From the NCBI RefSeq assembly GCF_900102695.1, contig NZ_FMVW01000001.1, positions 806,001 to 870,000 of the forward strand: a stretch of DNA of 64,000 bases, in the 5' to 3' direction. The DNA is from Afifella marina DSM 2698. Lineage in GTDB: Bacteria > Pseudomonadota > Alphaproteobacteria > Rhizobiales > Afifellaceae. The first letter of the stretch is position 1; each line of letters begins with the position of its first letter. The notes beneath the pieces were generated by a model, which did no database searches, had not been told where the DNA came from, and worked only from the letters and a program-made list of their open reading frames with translations. Below are positions 32,809-41,331 of this stretch, piece by piece. The translations under genes and the position numbers were made by a program.

Positions 32809-32853
32809 GGCGGCCCGATCACCCCGTGTGAGCATTCCGCCGGACGTGTCCGA

Positions 32854-33945
32854 ATGCGCATCGATGAGGCCAGCTCACGCCCTTATGCGCTGAGGCTCGC
32901 CCGGCCCTGGGTGGCGGCCAGCGCCACCATGACGACGCGGTATGGCCGCCTCGTCGCGCTTGCCTCGGACGGGATCGTCGGTTTCGGCGATTGTGCGCCG
33001 CTGCCGAGTTCCGGCGAGAAAGGCCATGCCGAGACCTTTCGCGCGCTCGACGAGGCTTTGCGCGCGCTTGCGGGCGAAGAGCTTGAGCCGCTCTCCGGCG
33101 GCCTTGGCGAAAGGATTGCTCAGCCGCAGGTGCGCTGGGCCGTTGAGACGGCGCTCCTCGATCTTCAGGCAAAGCAGAATGGCCTGCCTTTGCACCGGCT
33201 TTTGCGCCAGAATTCGGTCTCTGAGGTGCCTGTGAACGCCGCTCTCGGCCGCCTTGATGCAGGCTGCGTTGACCGCGCACAGAAGGCCGCCCAGGCGGGC
33301 TTTGCCGTCGCCAAGATCAAGGTCGGCGTCGATCCAGTGGAGCGCGAGCTCGAAGCTTTGAAAGAGCTGGTCGGAGCGAGCGGGGACGTGCTGTCCTTCC
33401 GTTTCGATGCCAACCGCGCTTGGGCTCCGGCTGAGGCGCACCGCTTCCTGCACGCGCTGGTGAAGATGGATGGCCTGCGCGTCGATGGCGTCGAGGAGCC
33501 GCTCGCCGGGCCGACGCCGCATGCGCTCGCATTCCTGCAGGCCGAGTTGCCGTTCCCACTCGCCGCCGATGAATCTGTCCCCGTCCTGGGGGCGGATGCT
33601 CTCCTTGAGGCGCGCGCCGTTCGGCGCCTCGTCGTCAAGCCGGCGCGGATCGGCGGCATGGACGCGACGCTTGATCTCGCCCGCCGCGCGCAACAGGCCG
33701 GTGTAGAACTCGTTCTGACCTCCGTCGTCGATTCCGCCATCGGCGTCATGGCGGCAGCCCATCTTGCGGCAGCTCTGCCGACGGGACAGGGCCTCGCACA
33801 CGGTCTCGGCACGCTCGCCTGGCTTGCCGAAGACGTGGCTGCGCCGCCGCCGATCGAGATGGGCGTAATCCGCCTAGCGGAGCGTCCGGGCCTCGGCCTT
33901 ACTCCATTCGACCACCTGCCCGGCGGCGATCTGTTTCAGGGTTGA
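32854..33945 (+). CDS. menC: o-Succinylbenzoate synthase MenC
   Basis: This 363-residue enolase-superfamily enzyme dehydrates SHCHC to o-succinylbenzoate. The KxK pair is in AKIKVGV, metal ligands are in FDANRAW, VEEPLAG and AADESVP, and the second catalytic lysine is in LVVKPARIGG. It is the last gene of menFDBC. Its last 72 bases overlap menE on the other strand. Confidence 0.9.
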   Translation: MRIDEASSRPYALRLARPWVAASATMTTRYGRLVALASDGIVGFGDCAPLPSSGEKGHAETFRALDEALRALAGEELEPLSGGLGERIAQPQVRWAVETALLDLQAKQNGLPLHRLLRQNSVSEVPVNAALGRLDAGCVDRAQKAAQAGFAVAKIKVGVDPVERELEALKELVGASGDVLSFRFDANRAWAPAEAHRFLHALVKMDGLRVDGVEEPLAGPTPHALAFLQAELPFPLAADESVPVLGADALLEARAVRRLVVKPARIGGMDATLDLARRAQQAGVELVLTSVVDSAIGVMAAAHLAAALPTGQGLAHGLGTLAWLAEDVAAPPPIEMGVIRLAERPGLGLTPFDHLPGGDLFQG

Positions 33946-35250
33946 ACGGTCCGGCTTGCCGCTCGCAAGCAGCGGCATTGCCTCGACCCGCACGACCGCG
34001 CGCGGGCGAAGCGCGCCTTCGATATGATCGCGGCACCAGGCAAGCAGCGCCGCTTCGTCGCTCGTGCCGTCATAGATCGCGGTGACGATCTCGCCCCAGA
34101 TCGGGTCCGGCCGCCCGGTGACGGCAACGGTCGCAACGTCGGGCGCCTTGGCGAGCAGCACCTCCACACTTTGCGGCATGATCTTCTTGCCGCCGGTGAC
34201 GATGACGTCGTCGGCGCGCCCGAGGATGGTGATTGCCCCCGTTTCGTCGATCTCGGCAAGGTCGGCCGTGGTGAACCAGCCGTCCGAAAGCCCGTCGCCA
34301 GGGGCAAGTGTCCGATTGGCATAACCCGCCATGACATTCGGCCCGCGCACCTTGAGCCGGCCAGACGGATCGAGCGCCACTTCGGTTTCGCCGAGCGGCT
34401 TTCCGACTAAGCCGGCGCGCCATGGGCGCGGCAAAGCGGGGAGGGTGGCAAGCTGCGAGGCCGTCTCGCTCATGCCGTAGGTGGGTTGGATCGGCCAGCT
34501 GCGAGCGGCCGCCCGTTCAGCGAGTTCCGGCGAAAGCGCCGCCCCGCCGATCAACACATGGCGCAGGCTTTCGGGCGCGTCTTCTCCGTCGGCATCGAGA
34601 AGGCGGGAAAGCATCGCCGGCACCAATGAGAGATGCGTGACCGGCCGTGTGCGCAAAGCGGCGAGGAGGGTGGCAGCCTCGAACTTCTCGGCAATCAGCG
34701 CCTCCGCGCCAGCGAGCGCGGTGCGCACCAGGATGGAAAACCCGCCGATATGAAAGAGCGGCAGGCAGGCAAGCCACATGTCGCCGGCCCGAAGCGGCGC
34801 CACCGTCGCGCCTGCGTGCGCGGCGGCCTCAAGATTGGCGCCTGACAGCATCACCGCTTTTGGCCGGCCCGTACTGCCGGAGGTGGCGACGAGAAGTGCG
34901 ATGCCGCAAGGCGGCGTCCAACGGGCGGACGGCAAGCGTGCCTCGGTCTGAGCCGACGATGGAAAGGCGTCTGCGGGCAGACAGTCCATGCCTTCGACCG
35001 GCCGCTCGCCGACGACAAGCCCGGCCCCCGATTGGGCGATGAGATCGGCGACGACCGCCTGCGGAAGGGCTGGATCGATCGGAAAGAGTGGCGCCGGCAG
35101 ATGCGGGGCGGCGAAGGCAAGCCGCGCCAGGATCTCCGCCGAGGCGGTCCGCGCCACGATCGGCCGGCCCGGCTTGGCGCCCGCCTCTCTCAAGAGACGG
35201 GCATCGCCCGGCGTAAAGGCCGCAAGCTCTGAAGCGAAGAAAAAGGACAT
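33874..35250 (-). CDS. menE: o-Succinylbenzoate-CoA ligase MenE
   Basis: This 458-residue adenylate-forming enzyme activates o-succinylbenzoate. The nucleotide-binding loop ATSGSTGRPKAVMLS, PTYGMSETASQLATLP, DGWFTTADLAEID and GRADDVIVTGGKKI followed by SGKPDRSTLKQ are all typical. It is on the opposite strand to the other men genes, tail to tail with menC and sharing 72 bases with it, so it needs its own promoter. No MenH, MenI or MenA is in the window. Confidence 0.9.
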   Translation of the reverse strand: MSFFFASELAAFTPGDARLLREAGAKPGRPIVARTASAEILARLAFAAPHLPAPLFPIDPALPQAVVADLIAQSGAGLVVGERPVEGMDCLPADAFPSSAQTEARLPSARWTPPCGIALLVATSGSTGRPKAVMLSGANLEAAAHAGATVAPLRAGDMWLACLPLFHIGGFSILVRTALAGAEALIAEKFEAATLLAALRTRPVTHLSLVPAMLSRLLDADGEDAPESLRHVLIGGAALSPELAERAAARSWPIQPTYGMSETASQLATLPALPRPWRAGLVGKPLGETEVALDPSGRLKVRGPNVMAGYANRTLAPGDGLSDGWFTTADLAEIDETGAITILGRADDVIVTGGKKIMPQSVEVLLAKAPDVATVAVTGRPDPIWGEIVTAIYDGTSDEAALLAWCRDHIEGALRPRAVVRVEAMPLLASGKPDRSTLKQIAAGQVVEWSKAEARTLR

Positions 35251-35447
35251 GGCCCCTTATGGCAGCAATCGCGACGCCGGAAGAAGAGGTTCCGCCGATA
35301 CGCACTGACGCATCGCAGCGCTCCGCCCGCCGCCGCCTCTATCGCGAGATCGCGGTTACACAGGCAGCTCATCTTTCCGTCTTTCGTTCGTCATCTGCTC
35401 GCGCCTAAGATCAAGTTTCGTCGATGCCGTCAGGGAGGGGCGCGAGC

Positions 35448-37601
35448 ATGGGCCCGGTTTGGGAGAGTGGAAGTGAAAACGCGGTTTCTTCTGCGGTAAC
35501 ATCTGCAGAGACCGACCTTTCACAGGGCGCTGTTGATGTCCTGGGCGATGTCGTTCTTCTCAATCGTGCGATCTACGGGGGAGCGGATGCTCTTCCGGAT
35601 GAATATCTCGCCGATTACAGCGCCGGCCGCGATCCCGATGACGTCGGCTTGCGGTCGGACCTCAATGTCTATGACCGCTACGACCTTTATCTGGCGCAGT
35701 TCGGCTTCAAGACGCTTTCCTCGTCAGAACTCGGCTTCGAGGCCGGTGATATCGGCGCCAGCGAAACGAGCGACGGCTACGACCAGAACTACACCTATGC
35801 CGGCGACCTCTATCGCAACAATTACCGTGTCGATGAGGATGGCGATGAGAGCGTCTTCACGCCGGCGGGGGCGGTTGCACTCGCAGCGATCAAAGAAAAC
35901 GATGCCGGCAACACGCTCTATCTGACATTTCGCGGCACCGACGCGGACGGCATCTTCGCCGACGGAGAGGCCGGCACCGGCATCGGCCAGGCGCGCTACT
36001 ACGAGCAGCTGCGGGCTTTCATCGATCAGGCGCTGGAATATGTCGAGGACTCGGCCAACGACGTGACCAAGGTCGTGGTCTCGGGCCACAGCCTGGGCGG
36101 CACCGTGGCGGACCTCTTCACCATCTACGACGGGGCGCGCTTTGCGGCCGTCGACGGTGTGGAGCTTGAAGTCGTGGCGCTCGCCGCAGCCGGCGTCGAT
36201 CCGATCGCGCTCACCTTGATGAGCGATTACGACACGTCGATCGTCGATATCGACGGGGTCTCGGTCTCGTTCAATACGCCGGATTGGTATTCGCAGCTCG
36301 ACCATTCGGAAGATATCGTGCGCAATCCGGGCGCCTACGATGCGGTCGAGCATCTGTTCCAGGATCCAACCCAGGCGCCGATCACTGCAGCGGCGGTGGC
36401 TACCCTTGGCGATCAGATCCACTTTGAGGACAACCGCGTCCAGTTCGATGCGCCCCTGATCGACCAGTATGCGATCTCGAAATCCTTCGATACGAACTTT
36501 CTCGCCGAGCATTATGCGAGTTTCTATGAGCTCGTCGAAGGCGAGTTTGCGCTTGTTGCCGGCGTGGCGCCGACGCTCGATTACGACCGCTACATCACCT
36601 TGAATGGCACCAACGAGCGCCTCGAGGGCGTCTCCGACGACAATCAGGTGAACGGCTGGAACGTGCCGATCGACGACGAAGGCAATTACGCCTCTGCCAC
36701 CGACGATATCTTCATCATGGGGCTCGATGGCAGCGACACGATCACGACCGGCAGCGGTGACGATTTTCTCACCGGAGGCGCCGGTGACGATCGGCTCAAC
36801 GCAGGCGCAGGCGACGATGTCGTCATGGGCGACGTGCCGGGATCGTCGGGCCGCGATATCATCGCCTCGGGTGCCGGCGACGACACGGTCTATGGCGGTG
36901 GTTCGGACGACGATATGAACGGCGGAGACGGCCTCGATCTCGTCTTCGGCGGCAGCGGCGATGACACCATGACGGGCGGCACCGGCGCGGACACGCTCTA
37001 TGGCGGCACCGGCAGTGATCTCGTCTATGGCGGAACCGCAAATGACCAGCTTGGCGGCGGCGACGGGGATGACACGCTCTGGAGTGGGAGCGGCGCCGAC
37101 GCCCTTTTTGGCGGCAGCGGGGCCGACGACATCGGCGGTGGTTCTGGCGTGGATCTCGCCTTCGGCGGCCTTGGCGACGACATCGTCTATGGCGGTGATG
37201 GCGCCGATCAAATCTGGTTGGGGGCGGGCGCGGACACGGGCTATGGCGGCGCCGGCAACGACGTCATCGGTGCGCGCGAGGGCAACGACCGTCTCGACGG
37301 TGGCGACGGCGCCGACACGCTTTATGCGGGAGCCGGCGCCGACACGCTCATCGGCGGTGATGGTGCCGATCTCCTGTATGGGGGCTCAGGCGGCGACGTC
37401 TTCGTTTTCGCAGCAGGCAGCGGTGCCGATATCGTCGTCGACTTCCATCAGGATCAGGGCGACACAATCGATCTTGAGGGCCAGACGGCGACCGCCTCGG
37501 AAAATGACGACGGCGATCTCGTCCTCGCCTTGTCGGGTGGCGGCAGCGTCGTCTTTGTCGGACAGACGATGGAGACGTTCGACCTCGATCTCTACGTCTG
37601 A
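35448..37601 (+). CDS. RTX-repeat lipase (class 3 lipase fold with C-terminal calcium-binding repeats)
   Basis: This protein has 717 residues. The N-terminal half (about 30-320) carries the nucleophile elbow SGHSLGG with Ser215, preceded by TLYLTFRGTDA, both hallmarks of class 3 lipases. Residues about 420-650 are glycine/aspartate nonapeptide repeats (GGxGxDxUx; e.g. GGSGDDTMTGGTGADTLYGG), which bind calcium. The C-terminal acidic tail ends in FDLDLYV, a type 1 secretion signal pattern. There is no signal peptide. Export by a type 1 system is expected, but no such genes are adjacent. The start at 35448 has GGGAGGGG upstream; an ATG at 35424 is also open. Confidence 0.85.
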   Translation: MGPVWESGSENAVSSAVTSAETDLSQGAVDVLGDVVLLNRAIYGGADALPDEYLADYSAGRDPDDVGLRSDLNVYDRYDLYLAQFGFKTLSSSELGFEAGDIGASETSDGYDQNYTYAGDLYRNNYRVDEDGDESVFTPAGAVALAAIKENDAGNTLYLTFRGTDADGIFADGEAGTGIGQARYYEQLRAFIDQALEYVEDSANDVTKVVVSGHSLGGTVADLFTIYDGARFAAVDGVELEVVALAAAGVDPIALTLMSDYDTSIVDIDGVSVSFNTPDWYSQLDHSEDIVRNPGAYDAVEHLFQDPTQAPITAAAVATLGDQIHFEDNRVQFDAPLIDQYAISKSFDTNFLAEHYASFYELVEGEFALVAGVAPTLDYDRYITLNGTNERLEGVSDDNQVNGWNVPIDDEGNYASATDDIFIMGLDGSDTITTGSGDDFLTGGAGDDRLNAGAGDDVVMGDVPGSSGRDIIASGAGDDTVYGGGSDDDMNGGDGLDLVFGGSGDDTMTGGTGADTLYGGTGSDLVYGGTANDQLGGGDGDDTLWSGSGADALFGGSGADDIGGGSGVDLAFGGLGDDIVYGGDGADQIWLGAGADTGYGGAGNDVIGAREGNDRLDGGDGADTLYAGAGADTLIGGDGADLLYGGSGGDVFVFAAGSGADIVVDFHQDQGDTIDLEGQTATASENDDGDLVLALSGGGSVVFVGQTMETFDLDLYV

Positions 37602-37625
37602 GCTCTGCGCCGGTTCAATAAAGTT

Positions 37626-37655
37626 GGGCCGCGCGGCGACATTCCAGCGCGGCCC
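37626..37655 (-). terminator. Hairpin between the convergent RTX and ABC genes
   Basis: GGGCCGCG (37626-37633) pairs with CGCGGCCC (37648-37655), an 8-bp perfect stem. On the minus strand it is followed by AACTTTATTG, a weak T-rich tail; on the plus strand no T run follows. It probably ends the minus-strand ABC transporter transcript. Confidence 0.45.
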
Positions 37656-37702
37656 ATGCGTCTCGTGTCGGGCGAACCATGCCGCGGCATGGCCGCCTCC
37701 CG

Positions 37703-38590
37703 TCATCCCCCCTCGGAGCGGACATCCAGCGCGTCGCGCAGCCCGTCTCCGATGAAGTTGAAGCCGGTCACGGCGAGCGTGATCGCAATGCCTGGAACGA
37801 TGGCGAGCCAGGGCGCCGTTTCCAGATATTGCTGTGCGCCGTTCAGCATGTTGCCCCAGCTCGGCAGCGGCGGCTGGATGCCATAACCGAGAAAGCTGAC
37901 ATAGGCTTCTGTCAGGATCGCGCGAGCCACGGTCAGGGTCGCCGCAACGATGATCGGCCCCATGGCATTCGGCAGCACCTCGCGGAACATCATGTGGCTG
38001 CCGCTGAGGCCAAGCATCTTGCCCGCCAGGACAAATTCGCGTTCCCGGAGAGAGCGCACTTCGGCCTCGACGATGCGCGAGACTTCCATCCAGCTGGTGA
38101 GTGCGATGATCACCGTGATCACCGCGGGACTGGGTTTGAGGACCGCAGCCAGGGCGAGCACGAGGAAGATCGAGGGGAACGCCAGGAAGGCGTCGACGAG
38201 GCGCATGAGCACGGAACCGATCCACCCACCGCGATAGCCGGCAACCACGCCGACGAGAGCGCCGACGAAGGTGGACAGAAGCATCGCAAACAGCCCGACC
38301 AGAAGGGAGATTCGTCCGGCCTCCAGCAGACGCGCGGCAAGATCGCGCCCGAGGGGGTCGGTCCCGAGATAATGGTCGCCGCTGAACGGCGGGGAAAAGC
38401 GCGCGCGGATGTCGATCTGCAGCGAATCGTGCGGCAGCAGCCAAGGCCCAAAGATGCAGGCCAGCGCGAGCGCCACGATGATCACCGCGCCCACCAGCGC
38501 CAGCTTGTGCTGCATGAAGCGCCTGGCGGTCCGGCTTCGCCACCACCGTTCGCGTCGGCGAGAATGAGGGGTGGCCGAGAGTGCGGTCAT
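37703..38590 (-). CDS. Peptide/opine-type ABC transporter permease (DppC/OppC family)
   Basis: This 295-residue inner-membrane permease has about six hydrophobic segments. Family features are the N-terminal FMQHKLALVGAVIIV, the LGTDPLGRDLAARL motif, and the EAA loop AGKMLGLSGSHMMFREVLPN, which contacts the ATPase. The ATG at 38590 has a GGAGAG ribosome site; a TTG at 38614 is open but less likely. It is the last gene of the minus-strand transporter operon. Confidence 0.92.
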   Translation of the reverse strand: MTALSATPHSRRRERWWRSRTARRFMQHKLALVGAVIIVALALACIFGPWLLPHDSLQIDIRARFSPPFSGDHYLGTDPLGRDLAARLLEAGRISLLVGLFAMLLSTFVGALVGVVAGYRGGWIGSVLMRLVDAFLAFPSIFLVLALAAVLKPSPAVITVIIALTSWMEVSRIVEAEVRSLREREFVLAGKMLGLSGSHMMFREVLPNAMGPIIVAATLTVARAILTEAYVSFLGYGIQPPLPSWGNMLNGAQQYLETAPWLAIVPGIAITLAVTGFNFIGDGLRDALDVRSEGG

Positions 38591-38606
38591 GTCGCTCTCC
38601 TTTGGG

Positions 38607-39557
38607 TCAGGCAAGACGGATGCGTGGGTCGACCATCGACACGACGATATCGGCGATGAGATTGCCGAGCAGCGTCAGGATGGCCGAAAGCATCAGCAGC
38701 CCCATCACGACCGGATAGTCGCTGTAGCTCAGGCTATCGAGGAACAGCCGTCCCATTCCGGGCCAGGTGAAGACGGTCTCCGTCACCAGTGCGCCGCTCA
38801 GAAGCTGCGGCAGCTGCATGCCGGCGAGCGTGATCATCGGCAGCAGGGCGTTGCCGACGACATGCTTCATCAGCACGCGTTTTTCGCGGACGCCCTTGGC
38901 GCGGGCAGTCTTGACGAAGTCCTGATGGATGACGTCGAGCGTCGCCGTGCGCATGTAGCGGCTCCACACGGCGACATGCACGAGCGACAGGACGAGACTG
39001 GGCAGGATCAGATGATGCAGATAGCCCAGAACCGTTTCATCGCCGATCGTGTACATATTCCCGGCGGGAAACCAGCCGAGCTTCAAGGCGAAAATGTAGA
39101 TAGAGACCAGTCCGAACCAGAAGGTCGGGATCGACAGCGCGACCATGGCGCCGACGGTGGCCGTATAGTCGAAGAGCGAATATCGATGGGTCGCCCCGCG
39201 GATCCCGATCCAGGTGCCGATGGCGATGGAAATGGCCATAGACGACCCCATCAGGATGAAGGTCGCGAATATATGGCGCCCGATCACTTCGGTCACCGGC
39301 GCGCCGTCACGGTAGGAGGTGCCCCAATCGCCGTGGAGCATCCGCCAGGCCCAGTCCAGATACTGGATCGGAAGCGGTCGGTTCAGTCCCATCTGCTCTT
39401 TGAGACGCTCCAGATCGGCAGCGGTCATGCCCGGATCAAGCGCGTATTGCGACAGCGGTCCCCCCGGAATGAGGTTGAGGATCGTGAACCCGATGATCGA
39501 CACGATGATAAGGAGAATAAAGCTTTGCCATAGGCGATTGAGCAGAAATGGGAGCAT
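38607..39557 (-). CDS. Peptide/opine-type ABC transporter permease (DppB/OppB family)
   Basis: This 316-residue permease opens with a membrane segment (LLNRLWQSFILLIIVSIIGF) and has the DppB signature RPLPIQYLDWAWRMLHGDWG. The EAA loop is VKTARAKGVREKRVLMKHVV, followed by TETVFTWPGMGRLFLDSL. It pairs with the DppC-like gene 16 bases downstream. The substrate cannot be inferred from the permease. Confidence 0.92.
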   Translation of the reverse strand: MLPFLLNRLWQSFILLIIVSIIGFTILNLIPGGPLSQYALDPGMTAADLERLKEQMGLNRPLPIQYLDWAWRMLHGDWGTSYRDGAPVTEVIGRHIFATFILMGSSMAISIAIGTWIGIRGATHRYSLFDYTATVGAMVALSIPTFWFGLVSIYIFALKLGWFPAGNMYTIGDETVLGYLHHLILPSLVLSLVHVAVWSRYMRTATLDVIHQDFVKTARAKGVREKRVLMKHVVGNALLPMITLAGMQLPQLLSGALVTETVFTWPGMGRLFLDSLSYSDYPVVMGLLMLSAILTLLGNLIADIVVSMVDPRIRLA

Positions 39558-39628
39558 TCAGCGGTCTCGGAGATGCGACGTGGGCGTGAAGCCCGCCGCC
39601 GCAGAGGCGGCGACGGGCGCCAGAGAGG

Positions 39629-41287
39629 TTAGCTGACCCAATACCAGCTGGCGGCGTTCCAGGATTCCGTTCGGGTGTTGCCGTTGGGCTCGAAGCCTTC
39701 GATCTCGGATTTGCGCCCGTGAATGTAGTTCTCTGCAAAGAGCGGCAGGTATGGCAACTCGTGACGGACGATCTGTTGCACCTCGTCGTAGATGGCCTTG
39801 CGTTCAGCCGGGTCGAAGATGCGCGTGCCCTTTTCCAGAAGCTCGTCGATGCGGGCGTTCTTGATCTGCCAGTTGTTCGAGCCAGAGCCGCCCTGCGCGG
39901 TGATCGCTTTAGAATGGAAGCGGTTGGTGACGTCCGGGTCCGAGCCGATCAGAAAGGTGATGCCGACAACCGCTGTATCGAAGCGCGACTGCATCCAGAA
40001 ATCGCCCCACATGACCGCAGCCGGCATGTTTTCGATCGTCATCTCCACGCCGACCTGTTGCAGCATCTGCTGGACGAATTGCTGCATCTGCTCGCGCAGA
40101 TGGTTGCCGGACGTGGTGGAGTTCTTGAAGGAAAGCCGCACGCCGTCCTTTTCGCGGATACCGCCCGCGCCGCGTTTCCAGCCGGCCTCGTCGAGAAGCG
40201 CATTGGCTTTGTCGGGCGAGTATTCGTGCAGCGGCAGGTCAGCATAATAATAGTAGGAGCTGCGCGGTACGTAGTTTTCAACCGAGCTCGGCACGCCGTA
40301 ATAGATCGCGTCGATGATCGCTTGCTTGTCGATGGCCGCGTAAAGGGCCTCGCGCACCGCGAGTTCCTTGAACTGGGGACGCTCCAGGTTGAGCGCGATC
40401 GTTTCAATCGATGGCGCCGGCTGCAGCATCAAGGTCCGGTCGGGAAGGGTTTTGGCTTCCTCGTAATTGTCGGGCGTGATGTACATCCGGCCGAGCAGAT
40501 CGATGTCGCCGCTGCGGAACTGGGTGAAGTGAACAGTGATGTCGGGGATGTACTTGAAGACCAGCTGTTCGAGGTAGGGGCCTTCGCCGTGATAGTCGGC
40601 ATTGGCGACCAGCTCGACGCGGTCACCGGCGAGACGGCGGTCCCATTTGAACGCACCGGTGCCGATCGGGCTCTGATTGAAGGGAGCGCTGTTGGGATCC
40701 TCGACGCCTTCGAAGGCATGCTTGGGAATGATGAAGGTTTCTGTCAGGAAGGACAGGTAGGGGGAGAACGGCTCTTCCATCCTCCACGTCAGTTCCGTCG
40801 GAGAGACCACGGTGATGTCTCGCACAAACGCGTGTCCGGCCGTTCGCCAGGCGCGGAAATCGGGATTTACGATCAGCTCGAGCGTGAATTTCACGTCTTC
40901 TGCCGTAAACGGCTTGCCGTCGTGCCATTTCACGTCGTCGCGCAGCTTGACGCGCCACTCGGTGCCATCCTCGGAAATGCCGCCGTTGGCTTGGGTGGGG
41001 ACCTCGGTTGCGAGGTTGGGCACGACCTCACCTTCCGGCGTAAAGCGGAACAAGGCGTCGAAGAGCGAGAAGTGAACGCCGTCATCGACTTCGATTTTGA
41101 CCATCAACGGGTTGAAGACGGTGGGTTCCTGCACGAGGCCCACGATCACCCGGCCCTCCGGTGCGCCCTCGGTCTGCGCAAAGGCCGGCTTGCCGAGCAG
41201 GTTGGGTGCCATCAGCGTGGCGCCGGCGGCGCCCACAAGCCCGAGCGCCCCGCGCCGCGTCAAAGTGATACTCGTCTTCTTGGTCAT
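39629..41287 (-). CDS. Periplasmic substrate-binding protein, family 5 (peptide/opine type)
   Basis: This 552-residue binding protein opens with a twin-arginine signal (TLTRRGALGLVGAAGATLMA, cleavage about residue 38). It then shows the family 5 pattern: GLVQEPTVFNPLM, WRVKLRDDVKWHDGKPFTAE and later KFTLELIVNPDFRAW. The start at 41287 has GAGGG 8 bases upstream, with a GTG at 41293 as an alternative. It delivers substrate to the two permeases downstream. Family 5 proteins bind peptides, opines, nickel or sugars, so the ligand is open. Confidence 0.9.
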   Translation of the reverse strand: MTKKTSITLTRRGALGLVGAAGATLMAPNLLGKPAFAQTEGAPEGRVIVGLVQEPTVFNPLMVKIEVDDGVHFSLFDALFRFTPEGEVVPNLATEVPTQANGGISEDGTEWRVKLRDDVKWHDGKPFTAEDVKFTLELIVNPDFRAWRTAGHAFVRDITVVSPTELTWRMEEPFSPYLSFLTETFIIPKHAFEGVEDPNSAPFNQSPIGTGAFKWDRRLAGDRVELVANADYHGEGPYLEQLVFKYIPDITVHFTQFRSGDIDLLGRMYITPDNYEEAKTLPDRTLMLQPAPSIETIALNLERPQFKELAVREALYAAIDKQAIIDAIYYGVPSSVENYVPRSSYYYYADLPLHEYSPDKANALLDEAGWKRGAGGIREKDGVRLSFKNSTTSGNHLREQMQQFVQQMLQQVGVEMTIENMPAAVMWGDFWMQSRFDTAVVGITFLIGSDPDVTNRFHSKAITAQGGSGSNNWQIKNARIDELLEKGTRIFDPAERKAIYDEVQQIVRHELPYLPLFAENYIHGRKSEIEGFEPNGNTRTESWNAASWYWVS

Positions 41288-41331
41288 CGACACTTCCCTC
41301 TTGAAATGAACGGGTTGGTGGGTTGGCGGCT

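Noticed and set aside
36718-37440. Strongly repetitive DNA that could suggest a tandem-repeat element
   Set aside because: It is fully explained by the RTX nonapeptide repeats of the lipase and varies at the base level as a protein repeat does.
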